This document shows positions 28,980 to 39,594 of a stretch of DNA of 64,000 bases, in pieces. Within the stretch, counting starts at the first letter, position 1. Every line of letters starts with the position of its first letter. Position numbers and translations under genes: made by a program. Below the pieces are notes generated by a model that did no database searches, was not told where the DNA came from, and saw nothing but the letters and a program-made list of their open reading frames with translations. Location: assembly GCA_944386385.1 (NCBI GenBank), contig CALXAV010000007.1, forward strand, positions 1 to 64,000. The letters are read 5' to 3'. The stretch is from an uncultured Clostridia bacterium (GTDB lineage: Bacteria > Bacillota > Clostridia > TANB77 > CAG-508).

Positions 28980-30350
28980 ATGAAGAAAAAAGTTTTTATA
29001 GCATTATTTTTAATATTAATTTTAGTTGCAAACATTTCTATGGCTTCGTATAGCACAGTTCAAATGGAAGTTGTAGAAGAACCTGTTTGTACAATTGAGC
29101 TTGGTGATAATGCATCTTTTGAAAAAAGATTGATTGAAAAAGATTTAGCAAATAAAGAAGTTACACTTCAATTACAAGTAACTAATAATGAAGCAGCCGC
29201 AAAACCAACTGGTGAACTTATGTTAGTTCTTGACAACTCAAACAGTATGACTGAAACTGTTGATGAAACTCAATCTGTTACTAGAAAAGATTTGATTTTT
29301 GAATCTGCAAAAACTCTAGTTTCTAATTTATTAGATGGTAACGAAGATTTACAAATAGGAATAATTAGTTTCTCTAGCTACTATAATTCTTCAGAACCAA
29401 CAGATATATCACAAGAAGCAACAATGGAAGGAGATGCAAAAGTTGTATCAGCTTTAAGTTCTAATGCTACTCAACTAAATTCTGCAATAGATAACATAGA
29501 AGCTGATGGTCCAAGAACAGACCTAGATGCAGGTATTACTTTAGCAAGTCAACAATTTACTGAAGAAGATAATAATAAATACATGATTGTTTTAACAGAT
29601 GGTGTACCAAATATTTCTTTAGGACATAACACTCCTTACTACTCAGATGATACAATAAATGCAACAAAGTCTAAATTACAAGAATTAGATGAATCTGGAA
29701 TACAAATAATAACAATGCTTACTGGAATAAATAATGAAGACGAAGTACCTTTCGGTACTACTAAAACATATGGACAAATTATCACTGAAGTATTTGGAAC
29801 TGAAGAAACTCCAACTGTAGGAGATTTCTACTATGTTACAGATGACCAAGTAGAAGAAACTATAACAAACGATATATACAATTCATTGTTACCTGTTTCT
29901 TTATCTTATAAAGATATAGTAATAAAAGATTATTTCCCACAAGAAATTATAGATAATTTTGAATTTGCTTATGTATCAGATGCAAATATCGGAGAAATTT
30001 CAGCTGAGGTTGATACTACAGACAATTCAATTACTTGGACAATTCCAGAACTTGCAAGTGGACAAACAGCAACAGTTCAATATAAATTAAAATTAAAGCA
30101 AGATTTTGATAGTAGTATAGTTAATAAATTATTAGATACAAATGAAAAAGTTGATATTACTTACAAAGATTTTAACAATACAGACCAATCAAAAACTTCT
30201 GATGTAACACCAGTACTTAGACTTACAGAGCCACCTGTAGAATTACCTAAAGCTGGATTGACAACTGTATTAATTATCTTTGGTACTGTATCAATAGGAT
30301 TATTTATATTCTCATTAATAAAATTAAATTCTTATAAAGATATAAAATAA
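28980..30350 (+). CDS. Secreted von Willebrand factor A domain protein with LPKAG wall anchor
   Basis: The ATG at 28980 follows AAGGAGAGG. A signal peptide is seen (MKKKVFIALFLILILVANISMAS). The vWA domain carries the MIDAS motif DNSNSMTE near residue 84, and later TDLDAGI and VLTDGVPN. A C-terminal beta domain follows (LKLKQDFDSSIVNKLLDTNEKVDI). The end has LPKAG, a hydrophobic helix and a short basic tail, the plan of a sortase substrate with Ala-Gly in place of Thr-Gly. The product of about 456 residues is probably an adhesin or a pilus-type surface protein. It is the only plus-strand gene in this region and has its own promoter and terminator. Confidence 0.88.
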   Translation: MKKKVFIALFLILILVANISMASYSTVQMEVVEEPVCTIELGDNASFEKRLIEKDLANKEVTLQLQVTNNEAAAKPTGELMLVLDNSNSMTETVDETQSVTRKDLIFESAKTLVSNLLDGNEDLQIGIISFSSYYNSSEPTDISQEATMEGDAKVVSALSSNATQLNSAIDNIEADGPRTDLDAGITLASQQFTEEDNNKYMIVLTDGVPNISLGHNTPYYSDDTINATKSKLQELDESGIQIITMLTGINNEDEVPFGTTKTYGQIITEVFGTEETPTVGDFYYVTDDQVEETITNDIYNSLLPVSLSYKDIVIKDYFPQEIIDNFEFAYVSDANIGEISAEVDTTDNSITWTIPELASGQTATVQYKLKLKQDFDSSIVNKLLDTNEKVDITYKDFNNTDQSKTSDVTPVLRLTEPPVELPKAGLTTVLIIFGTVSIGLFIFSLIKLNSYKDIK

Positions 30351-30362
30351 TGTAAGATAATA

Positions 30363-30398
30363 AATAGACTTAAGTAAGTTAAACTTAAGTCTATTTTA
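30363..30398. terminator. Bidirectional terminator between the vWA gene and eno
   Basis: The stem AATAGACTTAAGT / ACTTAAGTCTATT is followed by TTATTTTTC on the plus strand. It can serve both convergent genes. Confidence 0.85.
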
Positions 30399-30411
30399 TT
30401 TTTCTTATTCT

Positions 30412-31722
<1,311 letters not shown>

Positions 31723-31736
31723 TTAAGAGGTTTATT

Positions 31737-33368
31737 CTATGAGGCTTTTTTATTTCTTAATTCTCTTGCATATTTTAGAGTAACTTCATTTACTTCACCA
31801 GAAGATATCCTTGCAATTTCTTCTATTACTTCTGTTTCTTTTAATAATTTTATTTGTGTTTTTGTTCTATCTTCTATAATATTTTTACTAATAAAGTAAT
31901 TATAGTCTGCCATTGCTGCTATATTTGGTAAATGTGAAATACATAAAACTTGATGTTTTTTAGAAATTGCTTTTAGTTTGTTTGCAACACTATTTGCTGC
32001 TTTTCCACTAATTCCTGTATCTATCTCGTCAAAAATAAGTACATCTGTATTATCAAATTCTGCTAGAACTTTCTTTATAGCAAGCATTATTCTAGACATT
32101 TCTCCACCTGATGCTATTTTAGATAATTCTTTTTCATCTTCTCCAACATTTGTTATAATATAGAATTTAACAATATCTTTTCCTTCTTTAAAGAAATCAT
32201 CTTCTACATAATCTACTTTAATGTTTATTTTAGCATTTTTCATTTCTAAATCTTCTAATTCTTTATTAATATCACTTACCAATTTATTTGAAGATGTAAT
32301 TCTTATCTCATGCATTTTCTTAGCTAATAAATTTAATTTTTCTGTTAACTCATCTCTTCTTTTTCTTAATTTCATATTATATTCTTCTAAATTTTCTATC
32401 TTTTCTAATTCTTCTTTTATCTCATCTTTATATTGTAAAATTTCTTCTATTGTGTTTCCATACTTTCTCTTTAAAGAATGTATTAAATCTACTCTTTCTT
32501 CTACATTATTTCTTTCTTCTTCATCAAAATAAGTATCATCTTTATATGAGCTTATATCTCTTGCAATCTCTTGAAGTTCATAATAAATATTTTTTAAACT
32601 GCTTGATGCCTCTTCATATTTTTTATCAATAGTTTCTATTTTTTCTAATGCTCTTATTGCCATACTAATATTATCTATTCCATTTTCTTCGATTAAATTA
32701 TTTGCTGTATTTAAACTATCTGATATCTTTTCTGAATTTTGCATTACCCTTCTTTGTTCTTCTAACTCATCTTCTTCATTTAATTTTAAATCCGCTTCTT
32801 CTATTTCATTTATTTGATATTGTAATAAATCAATCTTTCTTTGTTTTTCTTTTTCATCACCTAAATTATCTTTTAGCTCTTTTAATATATTTTTATACTC
32901 ACTATAATAATTTATATATTCCTCTTTTAAAGAAGCTATTTTTTCTCCTGAATAACTATCTAAATAACTTAAATGTTTTTTACTATCTAAAAGATTTTGA
33001 TTATCATTTTGCCCATGTATTTCTATGAATTCCTTCATAAATTCTCTTAGTTCATTTACAGTAACCATTCTTCCATTTATTTTACACATATTTTTACCAG
33101 AACTAGTTATCTCTCTAGATACTATTATGTTTCCATCTTCTGCTTTTTCTGATTCAGGTACATACATACAAATCTCTACAAAAGAATTAGAAGCACCTCT
33201 CCTTATCATATCTTTTGAAAATCTTCCTCCTGATATTATTTCCAAAGAGTCTATAATTAAAGTTTTTCCTGCACCTGTTTCTCCTGTTAACACATTTAAT
33301 CCTTTATTTAAATCTATATTTAAATCCTCTATTATTCCTATATTTTTTATATGTAAAGTAGATATCAT
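31737..33368 (-). CDS. recN: DNA repair protein RecN
   Basis: RecN is an SMC-like ATPase in double-strand break repair. Walker A is NVLTGETGAGKTLIIDSLEI near residue 27, a long coiled-coil middle follows, and the signature and Walker B are LSKIASGGEMSRIMLAIK and TDVLIFDEIDTGISGKAA. The product has 543 residues, slightly short for the family (about 560) but intact at both ends. Confidence 0.97.
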   Translation of the reverse strand: MISTLHIKNIGIIEDLNIDLNKGLNVLTGETGAGKTLIIDSLEIISGGRFSKDMIRRGASNSFVEICMYVPESEKAEDGNIIVSREITSSGKNMCKINGRMVTVNELREFMKEFIEIHGQNDNQNLLDSKKHLSYLDSYSGEKIASLKEEYINYYSEYKNILKELKDNLGDEKEKQRKIDLLQYQINEIEEADLKLNEEDELEEQRRVMQNSEKISDSLNTANNLIEENGIDNISMAIRALEKIETIDKKYEEASSSLKNIYYELQEIARDISSYKDDTYFDEEERNNVEERVDLIHSLKRKYGNTIEEILQYKDEIKEELEKIENLEEYNMKLRKRRDELTEKLNLLAKKMHEIRITSSNKLVSDINKELEDLEMKNAKINIKVDYVEDDFFKEGKDIVKFYIITNVGEDEKELSKIASGGEMSRIMLAIKKVLAEFDNTDVLIFDEIDTGISGKAANSVANKLKAISKKHQVLCISHLPNIAAMADYNYFISKNIIEDRTKTQIKLLKETEVIEEIARISSGEVNEVTLKYARELRNKKAS

Positions 33369-33457
33369 TTTAATTCCTCCAACTCAAAAAAATGTTCGTC
33401 TTTATTCTACTTCCAATTTTAAAAATTGTCAATAGTTTTTGCGAACATTTTTTCTTT

Positions 33458-34606
33458 TTAAACAAATTCCTCGAAAACAAGATTTGCTAAATCTAATCCT
33501 TTATTTGTTAATCTTATATTATTTAAATCTACTTCAATTAAACCTTCAGACACTAATTTATCAATTTCTTTTCTAAATAGAAACAAAGGATTTTCTTGGT
33601 ATTTTTCCTTAAACTTAGAAATATCTACACCCTCTATTTTTCTAAACCCTAACATCATAAATTCCTTTTCTTTGTCTTCTCTTTCCTGTCTTTCTTCCAC
33701 TTCTCTATTTTTATTTATATTATTATCATCTATATTTTTTATATATTCTTCTAAATTAGATGTATTACAAAATCTAATTCCTTCTATATATGAATGTGAA
33801 GCTAATCCAAAGCCAATATATTCTTCTTGATTCCAACAATTCAAGTTATGTTGTGATTCTTTACCTTCTTTAGAGAAATTAGATATTTCATAATGATTAT
33901 ATCCATGTAATTCTAAGAAGTTTTTTACATACCAATACATTCTTCTTTCTTCTTCATCGGAAGGAAGCTTCATTTTCCCTTCATCTATTTGTTTTTCAAG
34001 TAAAGTTCCTTCTTCTACTATTAATGAATAAACACTAATATGATTAGGATTTAGGCTTACTATCTCTTCTAAACTTTCCTTTATATCTTCAATAGTCTGG
34101 TTTGGAAGTGCTATCATTAAATCCACATTAATATTATCAAATCCAACTTCTTTCGCTATGTTATATGTATCTAAAAAATCTTCAAACTTATGGATTCTTC
34201 CAATTTGTTTTAATAAAGAATTATTTGTACTTTGAAGTCCTATGCTTAATCTATTTGTTCCCGCTTCTTTATATGCTTCTAGCTTTTCTTTAGTTACAGT
34301 CCCCGGATTCACTTCAATTGTAATTTCTATATCTTTCCATGAAGTCATATTATTAATTAATTTCTTTTTTAATAAATCTAGTATTTCTTTTATATATTCT
34401 TCCTTAATATAAGAAGGAGTACCTCCTCCTAAATAAATTGTAGTAACATCGTATTTTGAAAAATCAAAATCTTCTATTTCCTTTTTTAACGCTTCTACAT
34501 AACTTTCTATTAACCTGTCTTTATTAGAAAAAGAAATAAAATCACAATAACTGCATTTTCTTTTACAAAAAGGTATATGTATGTATATTCCAAAGTTATT
34601 ATTCAT
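33458..34606 (-). CDS. hemW: Radical SAM heme chaperone HemW family protein
   Basis: The 382 residues begin GIYIHIPFCKRKCSYCDF, which gives the radical SAM CX3CX2C cluster and the HemW-type extra Cys context. GGGTPSY, EVNPGTVTKE and RLSIGLQS follow. The C-terminal winged-helix part is present. HemW-type proteins bind heme; older annotations call it oxygen-independent coproporphyrinogen oxidase-like. Its start overlaps the end of whiA by 8 bases. Confidence 0.93.
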   Translation of the reverse strand: MNNNFGIYIHIPFCKRKCSYCDFISFSNKDRLIESYVEALKKEIEDFDFSKYDVTTIYLGGGTPSYIKEEYIKEILDLLKKKLINNMTSWKDIEITIEVNPGTVTKEKLEAYKEAGTNRLSIGLQSTNNSLLKQIGRIHKFEDFLDTYNIAKEVGFDNINVDLMIALPNQTIEDIKESLEEIVSLNPNHISVYSLIVEEGTLLEKQIDEGKMKLPSDEEERRMYWYVKNFLELHGYNHYEISNFSKEGKESQHNLNCWNQEEYIGFGLASHSYIEGIRFCNTSNLEEYIKNIDDNNINKNREVEERQEREDKEKEFMMLGFRKIEGVDISKFKEKYQENPLFLFRKEIDKLVSEGLIEVDLNNIRLTNKGLDLANLVFEEFV

Positions 34607-35477
34607 TTGCTATCTCCATTATCTTTTTTAGTCTATAATTTACTCCTGATTTTCCAAGTGGTTTGTCTAATTTTTTTCCTAAATCAGAAAGTGCCATATC
34701 TGGATTTTCTAATCTTAAATTTGCAATTTCTTTTAGATTATCACTTAAATTATTAAATTTTCCATTTTCTTTTAACTTCTTTATCGCTGCTATTTGTTCT
34801 ATTGAAGCATTTATCGTTTTATTTAAATTTGCTGTTTCACAATTTACAATTCTATTTACTTTTCCTCTCATCTCTTTTTGTATACGTATTTCTTCAAACT
34901 TCATAACAGCTTTAGCAGCTCCAATTAAAGCTAGAAATTTAGATATTTCTTCTCCTTCTTTTATATATAATGATTTCTTATTTTCTATTATCATTTTCTT
35001 TGTATTTATATCTAATATATTTAATATGGAAATCACATTATTTAAATTATCTTCCGTATTAAAACTGATTTCTAAATGATACTTTTTATTAGGATCATTA
35101 ATAGACCCAGAGCCCATAAAAACTCCTCTTATTATTGCTCTTAAACTTTCTTCCTTTAAAATTTTTATATATCCTTCTTTTAGATAAATCAAATTATCTA
35201 TTATATCTACAAAACTATCAATATCTTTTTTCTTTAATGTTATTACAAAGTTTTTACCAACTATTTCTATATTATGGTTAATGTCCAAATTTGCAAGTAA
35301 TTTAGAAAATCTATTAATATTATAATCACTTTCTGTTGAAAACTTTATTTGGTTTCTTTCTCCTATTTCTATATTCCCTGAAATAAGATATCCTATTAGT
35401 TCATTTTTTACAATTTCCTTGTTTGCTAAATTGCTATGTTTATTTAGCTCTTGTTTTACTTCTGAAGAAAAAGACAA
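34599..35477 (-). CDS. whiA: Sporulation-related regulator WhiA
   Basis: WhiA binds DNA and in Firmicutes affects division and chromosome segregation. The N-terminal LAGLIDADG-like domain (SFSSEVKQELNKHSN... RAIIRGVFMGSGSIND) and the C-terminal HTH (ASIEQIAAIKKL, LGKPLGKSGVNYRLKKI) are both seen. I choose TTG at 35477, preceded by AGGAGTGAG, which gives MSFSSEVKQEL and 292 residues. A longer reading from the ATG at 35525 would start inside a REP-like hairpin. It overlaps hemW by 8 bases. Confidence 0.93.
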   Translation of the reverse strand: MSFSSEVKQELNKHSNLANKEIVKNELIGYLISGNIEIGERNQIKFSTESDYNINRFSKLLANLDINHNIEIVGKNFVITLKKKDIDSFVDIIDNLIYLKEGYIKILKEESLRAIIRGVFMGSGSINDPNKKYHLEISFNTEDNLNNVISILNILDINTKKMIIENKKSLYIKEGEEISKFLALIGAAKAVMKFEEIRIQKEMRGKVNRIVNCETANLNKTINASIEQIAAIKKLKENGKFNNLSDNLKEIANLRLENPDMALSDLGKKLDKPLGKSGVNYRLKKIMEIANE

Positions 35478-35497
35478 ACTATTCTCACTCCTTATGC

Positions 35498-35524
35498 TGT
35501 TTTTTGGGACGGGGTCAAAAAACA
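35498..35524. repeat. REP-like hairpin, copy 2 (inverted orientation)
   Basis: The stem TGTTTTTTG / CAAAAAACA encloses GGACGGGGT. It lies just upstream of the whiA ribosome binding site. Confidence 0.75.
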
Positions 35525-35579
35525 ACCCTTATTTTATTATAAATTCTTAATTACTTTATTTTCACATTATTACTTCAAT

Positions 35580-35610
35580 GATGTTTTTTGACCCCGTCCC
35601 AAAAAACATC
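35580..35610. repeat. REP-like hairpin, copy 3
   Basis: The stem GATGTTTTTTG / CAAAAAACATC encloses ACCCCGTCC. With copy 2, 56 bases away in opposite orientation, it forms a REPIN-like pair between whiA and prmC. Confidence 0.75.
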
Positions 35611-35623
35611 CAAAAACCTCATT

Positions 35624-36469
35624 TTAATTCAATTTAGTTACTATTACCCTATCATTATCACACAAATCTTTTTTACAATAAATATCACTATACTTTCCTT
35701 GTTTTTTTATTAATTCTTCTACCTCTTCTTTTTGGTCATAGCCTATCTCTAGACATAAATATCCATGAAATTTTAAGTATTCATCTGCTTCATTTATTAT
35801 TTTTCTATAAAAGTCTAGACCATCATAGCCTCCATCTAAAGCAATCTTTGGTTCTTTTTGCACTTCTTTATCTAATTTCCTTAATATCTCTTTTTTTATA
35901 TATGGTGGGTTTGACACTATCATATCATATTTTTCTTTTTTCAAATTCTTAAATAAGTCAGATTCTACAAATGTTATTCTATCTTCTACCTCATTATTTC
36001 TTGCATTTAATTTTGCTACATTTAATGCTTTTCCTGATATATCTACTGCTGTAACAGAACTTCCTTCTATATATTTTGCAAGTGATACCGCAATTGCTCC
36101 ACTTCCTGTACATAAATCTAGGAATTTTTTAGCGTTTATCTTTTTTGCAATCTTAATTACTTCTTCTACTAATGTTTCTGTATCTTGTCTAGGTATTAAT
36201 ACATTTTCATCAACATAAAAAGTCATCTTCATAAATTCTTGTCTATGTGTTATATGTTGTAAAGGCACTCCTTGGCATAATTTCTTTATTGCTTTAAAAT
36301 AATTCACTTCTTGTCTTAGCATTACTGTCTTATTATCATATACCATCAAATATTCTCTTGGTTTATTTAGCACATATTGCATTATAAGTCTTGCCTTTAT
36401 ATTTGGTTCTGTTACATTATTATTTTTAAGCATTATCATTCCTTTTCTTATTGTTTCTCTTATTGTCAT
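35624..36469 (-). CDS. prmC: Release factor glutamine methyltransferase PrmC
   Basis: PrmC methylates the GGQ glutamine of RF1 and RF2. The N-terminal helical domain is followed by the SAM fold (FLDLCTGSGAIAVSLAKY) and the NPPY motif (MIVSNPPYIKKEIL). The start at 36469 (MTIRETIRKGM) is chosen for GGAGGTGAGG just upstream; the longer ORF start overlaps it. Length is 281. Confidence 0.95.
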   Translation of the reverse strand: MTIRETIRKGMIMLKNNNVTEPNIKARLIMQYVLNKPREYLMVYDNKTVMLRQEVNYFKAIKKLCQGVPLQHITHRQEFMKMTFYVDENVLIPRQDTETLVEEVIKIAKKINAKKFLDLCTGSGAIAVSLAKYIEGSSVTAVDISGKALNVAKLNARNNEVEDRITFVESDLFKNLKKEKYDMIVSNPPYIKKEILRKLDKEVQKEPKIALDGGYDGLDFYRKIINEADEYLKFHGYLCLEIGYDQKEEVEELIKKQGKYSDIYCKKDLCDNDRVIVTKLN

Positions 36470-36523
36470 AACCTCACCTCCATTACACATAAATATAATA
36501 CCATAAAACTGTCCTAATTTCCA

Positions 36524-36560
36524 CTAAAATAGTGCCATTTTTCAATTTGGCACTATTTTA
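36524..36560 (-). terminator. Terminator downstream of the Rpn-family gene
   Basis: The stem AAATAGTGCCA / TGGCACTATTT is followed by T residues on the minus strand. It lies just after the stop at 36569. Confidence 0.8.
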
Positions 36561-36568
36561 TATTTATA

Positions 36569-37501
36569 TTATTCACCATTTCTTATTTTTTCTATTTCTT
36601 CTTTTGTTAACCCAGTAAATTCCATTATATCGTCTACTTTTGCATTTTTTCTTAACATTCTTTTTACAATTTCTTTAGTTTTTTGTTTTTCTCCTTGTTC
36701 TATTCCTTGCTCAATTCCCTGCTCAATTCCTTGTTTCAGACCTCGTTTTATTCCTCTTTCAAGTCCTACTCTTGTGGCATGGTCTATTGCACTTGCTTCA
36801 TCTCTTATTGCTTTTAATCTAAATTCATAATTATTCCTTTCCTCATTACTTAAACTCATAGAAGCTAACTTTTTATTTATTTTTCTTATTTCTTTATTTA
36901 ACTTTCCTGCTTTTTCCACTTGCCCCTCACTCCCTATAAATAAACATAACCATTGTTCTAACTTTCTATGTATTTCTGGTTTTTTCTTTTTAAATTTTGG
37001 TAATTCTATAATATGCATTTCCAAATAATCACTTGCATACTCATCTAGTTCTTTATATCCCATATCTATGGTTTCTTCTGGTTTTGGTTCTTCAAATTTC
37101 ATTCTCGCTACTGAATGATATTCATTTCTTTTATAATAATTAAAATTTAAGATGCTTATTACTATTGATTTTTTACATTCGGTATATGACTGTCCCTCTT
37201 TTATACTATTTGCATAGTTACTAGACAAATAGTATGGCATTCTTTGTTCTATATTATGCTGATTTTGCATTTGCATTTCTACATCTACTACCATTGCATT
37301 ATTTAATGTTACTTTTAAATCTAGAACTCCGAATTTACTATCATAATAATTTTTTGGTATTTCTGGATTGTTTATTTCTATATCTTTAATTTTAACATCT
37401 AATATGCTCTCCAAGAAATCCTTAAGAGCATCCTTATTTTCTTCCTGTCCGAAAATTCTCTTAAAGACATAATCAGATGTTAAAGGTAATCTATCTTGCA
37501 T
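36569..37501 (-). CDS. Rpn/PD-(D/E)XK nuclease family protein
   Basis: The product has 310 residues. The N-terminal half matches the transposase-like PD-(D/E)XK family (LTSDYVFKRIFGQEENKDAL, KFGVLDLKVTLNNAMVVDVEMQMQ, with the Asp ... Glu-x-Gln active site). The C-terminal part carries imperfect repeats GIKRGLKQGIEQGIEQG, seen in many Rpn proteins, and a final small helical domain. Rpn proteins in E. coli promote recA-independent recombination and act as nucleases. The gene is single, with its own terminator. Confidence 0.9.
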   Translation of the reverse strand: MQDRLPLTSDYVFKRIFGQEENKDALKDFLESILDVKIKDIEINNPEIPKNYYDSKFGVLDLKVTLNNAMVVDVEMQMQNQHNIEQRMPYYLSSNYANSIKEGQSYTECKKSIVISILNFNYYKRNEYHSVARMKFEEPKPEETIDMGYKELDEYASDYLEMHIIELPKFKKKKPEIHRKLEQWLCLFIGSEGQVEKAGKLNKEIRKINKKLASMSLSNEERNNYEFRLKAIRDEASAIDHATRVGLERGIKRGLKQGIEQGIEQGIEQGEKQKTKEIVKRMLRKNAKVDDIMEFTGLTKEEIEKIRNGE

Positions 37502-37718
37502 ATAATTCCTCCCTCATTTTAACATCATTATTAAATTTTTTCAATAGAAAAATAGATTTTATAGATAAAATTCAATCAAATAATCAACTTTAAAAATTAA
37601 ACTTTTTTGAATAAAATTTTTGATATAATTTGTTTCATTGCAATAAAACAATGTTATTTTAACACATAATTTTTGAAAAGTTTGTCGAATTCTGTAATTA
37701 TCTTAAATTTTTATAAGA

Positions 37719-37745
37719 AAAAAGAGTGACTCTAATCACTCTTTT
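37719..37745 (-). terminator. Terminator downstream of ftsH
   Basis: The stem AAAAGAGTGA / TCACTCTTTT is followed by a T-rich run on the minus strand. It abuts the stop codon at 37751. Confidence 0.85.
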
Positions 37746-37750
37746 CTAAT

Positions 37751-39565
37751 TTATTCTTCAAAGAATTTATCAAATTGTTCTTCATTAATTTTTTCATTTA
37801 GTAGCAATTCATTAGCTATTGCATCTAATTTATCTCTATGTTCTTGTAATAATGAAATTGCTCTATTATATGCTGTATTTATTAATTCTTTAACTTCTTC
37901 TCCAATTTTATCTCCAATGTTTTCACCAAACATTTGCATTTCGTATGGTTCTTTTCCTTGGAAATCTATTGGACCTAATTTATCACTCATTCCATATTTA
38001 GTTACCATATCTCTTGCAATTCCTGTTGCTACTTCAATATCATTACTTGCACCTGTTGAGATATCATTTAAAACTAATTTTTCTGCTGCTCTACCACCAA
38101 GTAATGCCACTAGTTTTTCTTGCATTTCTGTTTTAGATATATAATATTTATCTTCATCAGATTTATACATTGTATATCCACCAGCAACTCCTCTTGGTAT
38201 AATAGATATTTCTTTTACATTAGTTTGTGTAGGTAAATATCTACTTACAACTGCATGTCCAGCTTCATGATAAGCAGTTAACTTCTTATCTTTATCTGAG
38301 TATCTTCTTTCTCTCTTCTCTAATCCTACTGTTACCTTCTTTACTGCTTCTTCTATATCTGAATTTTCTATATCTTCATGTTTATTTTTAGTTGCTGTAA
38401 TTGCTGCTTCATTTAAAATATTTTCAAGTTCTGCTCCTGTAAATCCAGCTGTATCTTCTGCAATACTTTCTAAGTTCACATCATCTGCTAACTTTTTATC
38501 TTTGCTATGAATTTTAAGTATTTCTAATCTTCCTTTTAGGTCAGGTGCTGGTATAGTAATTCTTCTATCAAATCTACCTGGTCTTAAAAGTGCTTTATCT
38601 AGCATTTCTGGTCTATTAGTTGCAGCTAAAACAATTATTGTTTCTTCAGAACCAAAACCGTCCATTTCTACTAATAATTGATTTAATGTTTGATTATTTT
38701 CAGTTTCTGCTCCACTATTTGATGTTCTTCTAGAACCAATTGCATCTATTTCATCTATAAACACAATACAAGGAGCTAATTTTCTTGCTTTTTCAAATAA
38801 TTTTCTAACACGTGATGCTCCAAGTCCTGCAAACATTTCTATAAATTCTGAACCACTCATTGAAATAAATGGCACATCTGCCTCACCTGCAATTGCTTTT
38901 GCAATTAAAGTCTTTCCTGTTCCAGGTTTTCCGTAAAGTAATACTCCTTTTGGTACTCTTGCTCCCATTTTAGTATACTTCTCTGGTCTTTTCAAGAAAT
39001 CAACAATTTCCATCATTTCCTGTTTTTCTTCATCTAATCCAGCAACATCATCAAATCTTACTTTTGTTTTTCTTTCTGTATCATCATATACTTTTCCCTT
39101 TTCACCAATACCTTGCATTTTAAATAACATTATAAATAATGCAAGCATAATTGCTGTTGGTAAAAATGAAATTATATAACTTGGTAATTGAGATATAAAA
39201 CTTCTTGGCTTTTGTATTAATTCTATATCATTTCCTTCTTCTACTTTAGTTTGTAATAAATCCATAAAACTTTCAACATTAGGTACGACTGTTGTTTTTT
39301 CTTCATCTTCATTTTTTAGTTTTACTTTTGCCGAACTGCTCCCTGTTGTCAATTCTACACTTTCTACATTTGCATTATTAATTTCATGGATTAAGTCCGT
39401 ATATGCTAAAGTATTTTCTTCTTTATTAGTCTGATTATTCATTAGATATATTGTTAATCCTATTAGCACTGCTAAAATTACAAGTAATACTAAAATTAGT
39501 ATTAATCCATTTCTTCCTTTTTTCTCTTTATTTTTATCTTTATTGTTTTTCTTTTCCTTACTCAT
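37751..39565 (-). CDS. ftsH: ATP-dependent membrane zinc metalloprotease FtsH
   Basis: FtsH degrades misfolded and regulatory membrane proteins. Two membrane helices (about 20-42 and 130-150) flank an extracellular domain. The AAA domain has Walker A GVLLYGKPGTGKTLIAKA, Walker B CIVFIDEIDAIG, the SRH (ATNRPEMLDKALLRPGRFDR) and the protease site TAYHEAGHAVVSRYL. The 604 residues are complete. The N terminus is very Lys-rich. Confidence 0.98.
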   Translation of the reverse strand: MSKEKKNNKDKNKEKKGRNGLILILVLLVILAVLIGLTIYLMNNQTNKEENTLAYTDLIHEINNANVESVELTTGSSSAKVKLKNEDEEKTTVVPNVESFMDLLQTKVEEGNDIELIQKPRSFISQLPSYIISFLPTAIMLALFIMLFKMQGIGEKGKVYDDTERKTKVRFDDVAGLDEEKQEMMEIVDFLKRPEKYTKMGARVPKGVLLYGKPGTGKTLIAKAIAGEADVPFISMSGSEFIEMFAGLGASRVRKLFEKARKLAPCIVFIDEIDAIGSRRTSNSGAETENNQTLNQLLVEMDGFGSEETIIVLAATNRPEMLDKALLRPGRFDRRITIPAPDLKGRLEILKIHSKDKKLADDVNLESIAEDTAGFTGAELENILNEAAITATKNKHEDIENSDIEEAVKKVTVGLEKRERRYSDKDKKLTAYHEAGHAVVSRYLPTQTNVKEISIIPRGVAGGYTMYKSDEDKYYISKTEMQEKLVALLGGRAAEKLVLNDISTGASNDIEVATGIARDMVTKYGMSDKLGPIDFQGKEPYEMQMFGENIGDKIGEEVKELINTAYNRAISLLQEHRDKLDAIANELLLNEKINEEQFDKFFEE

Positions 39566-39594
39566 TTTTCCTCCTTCTCCCTTAAATTTTCATT

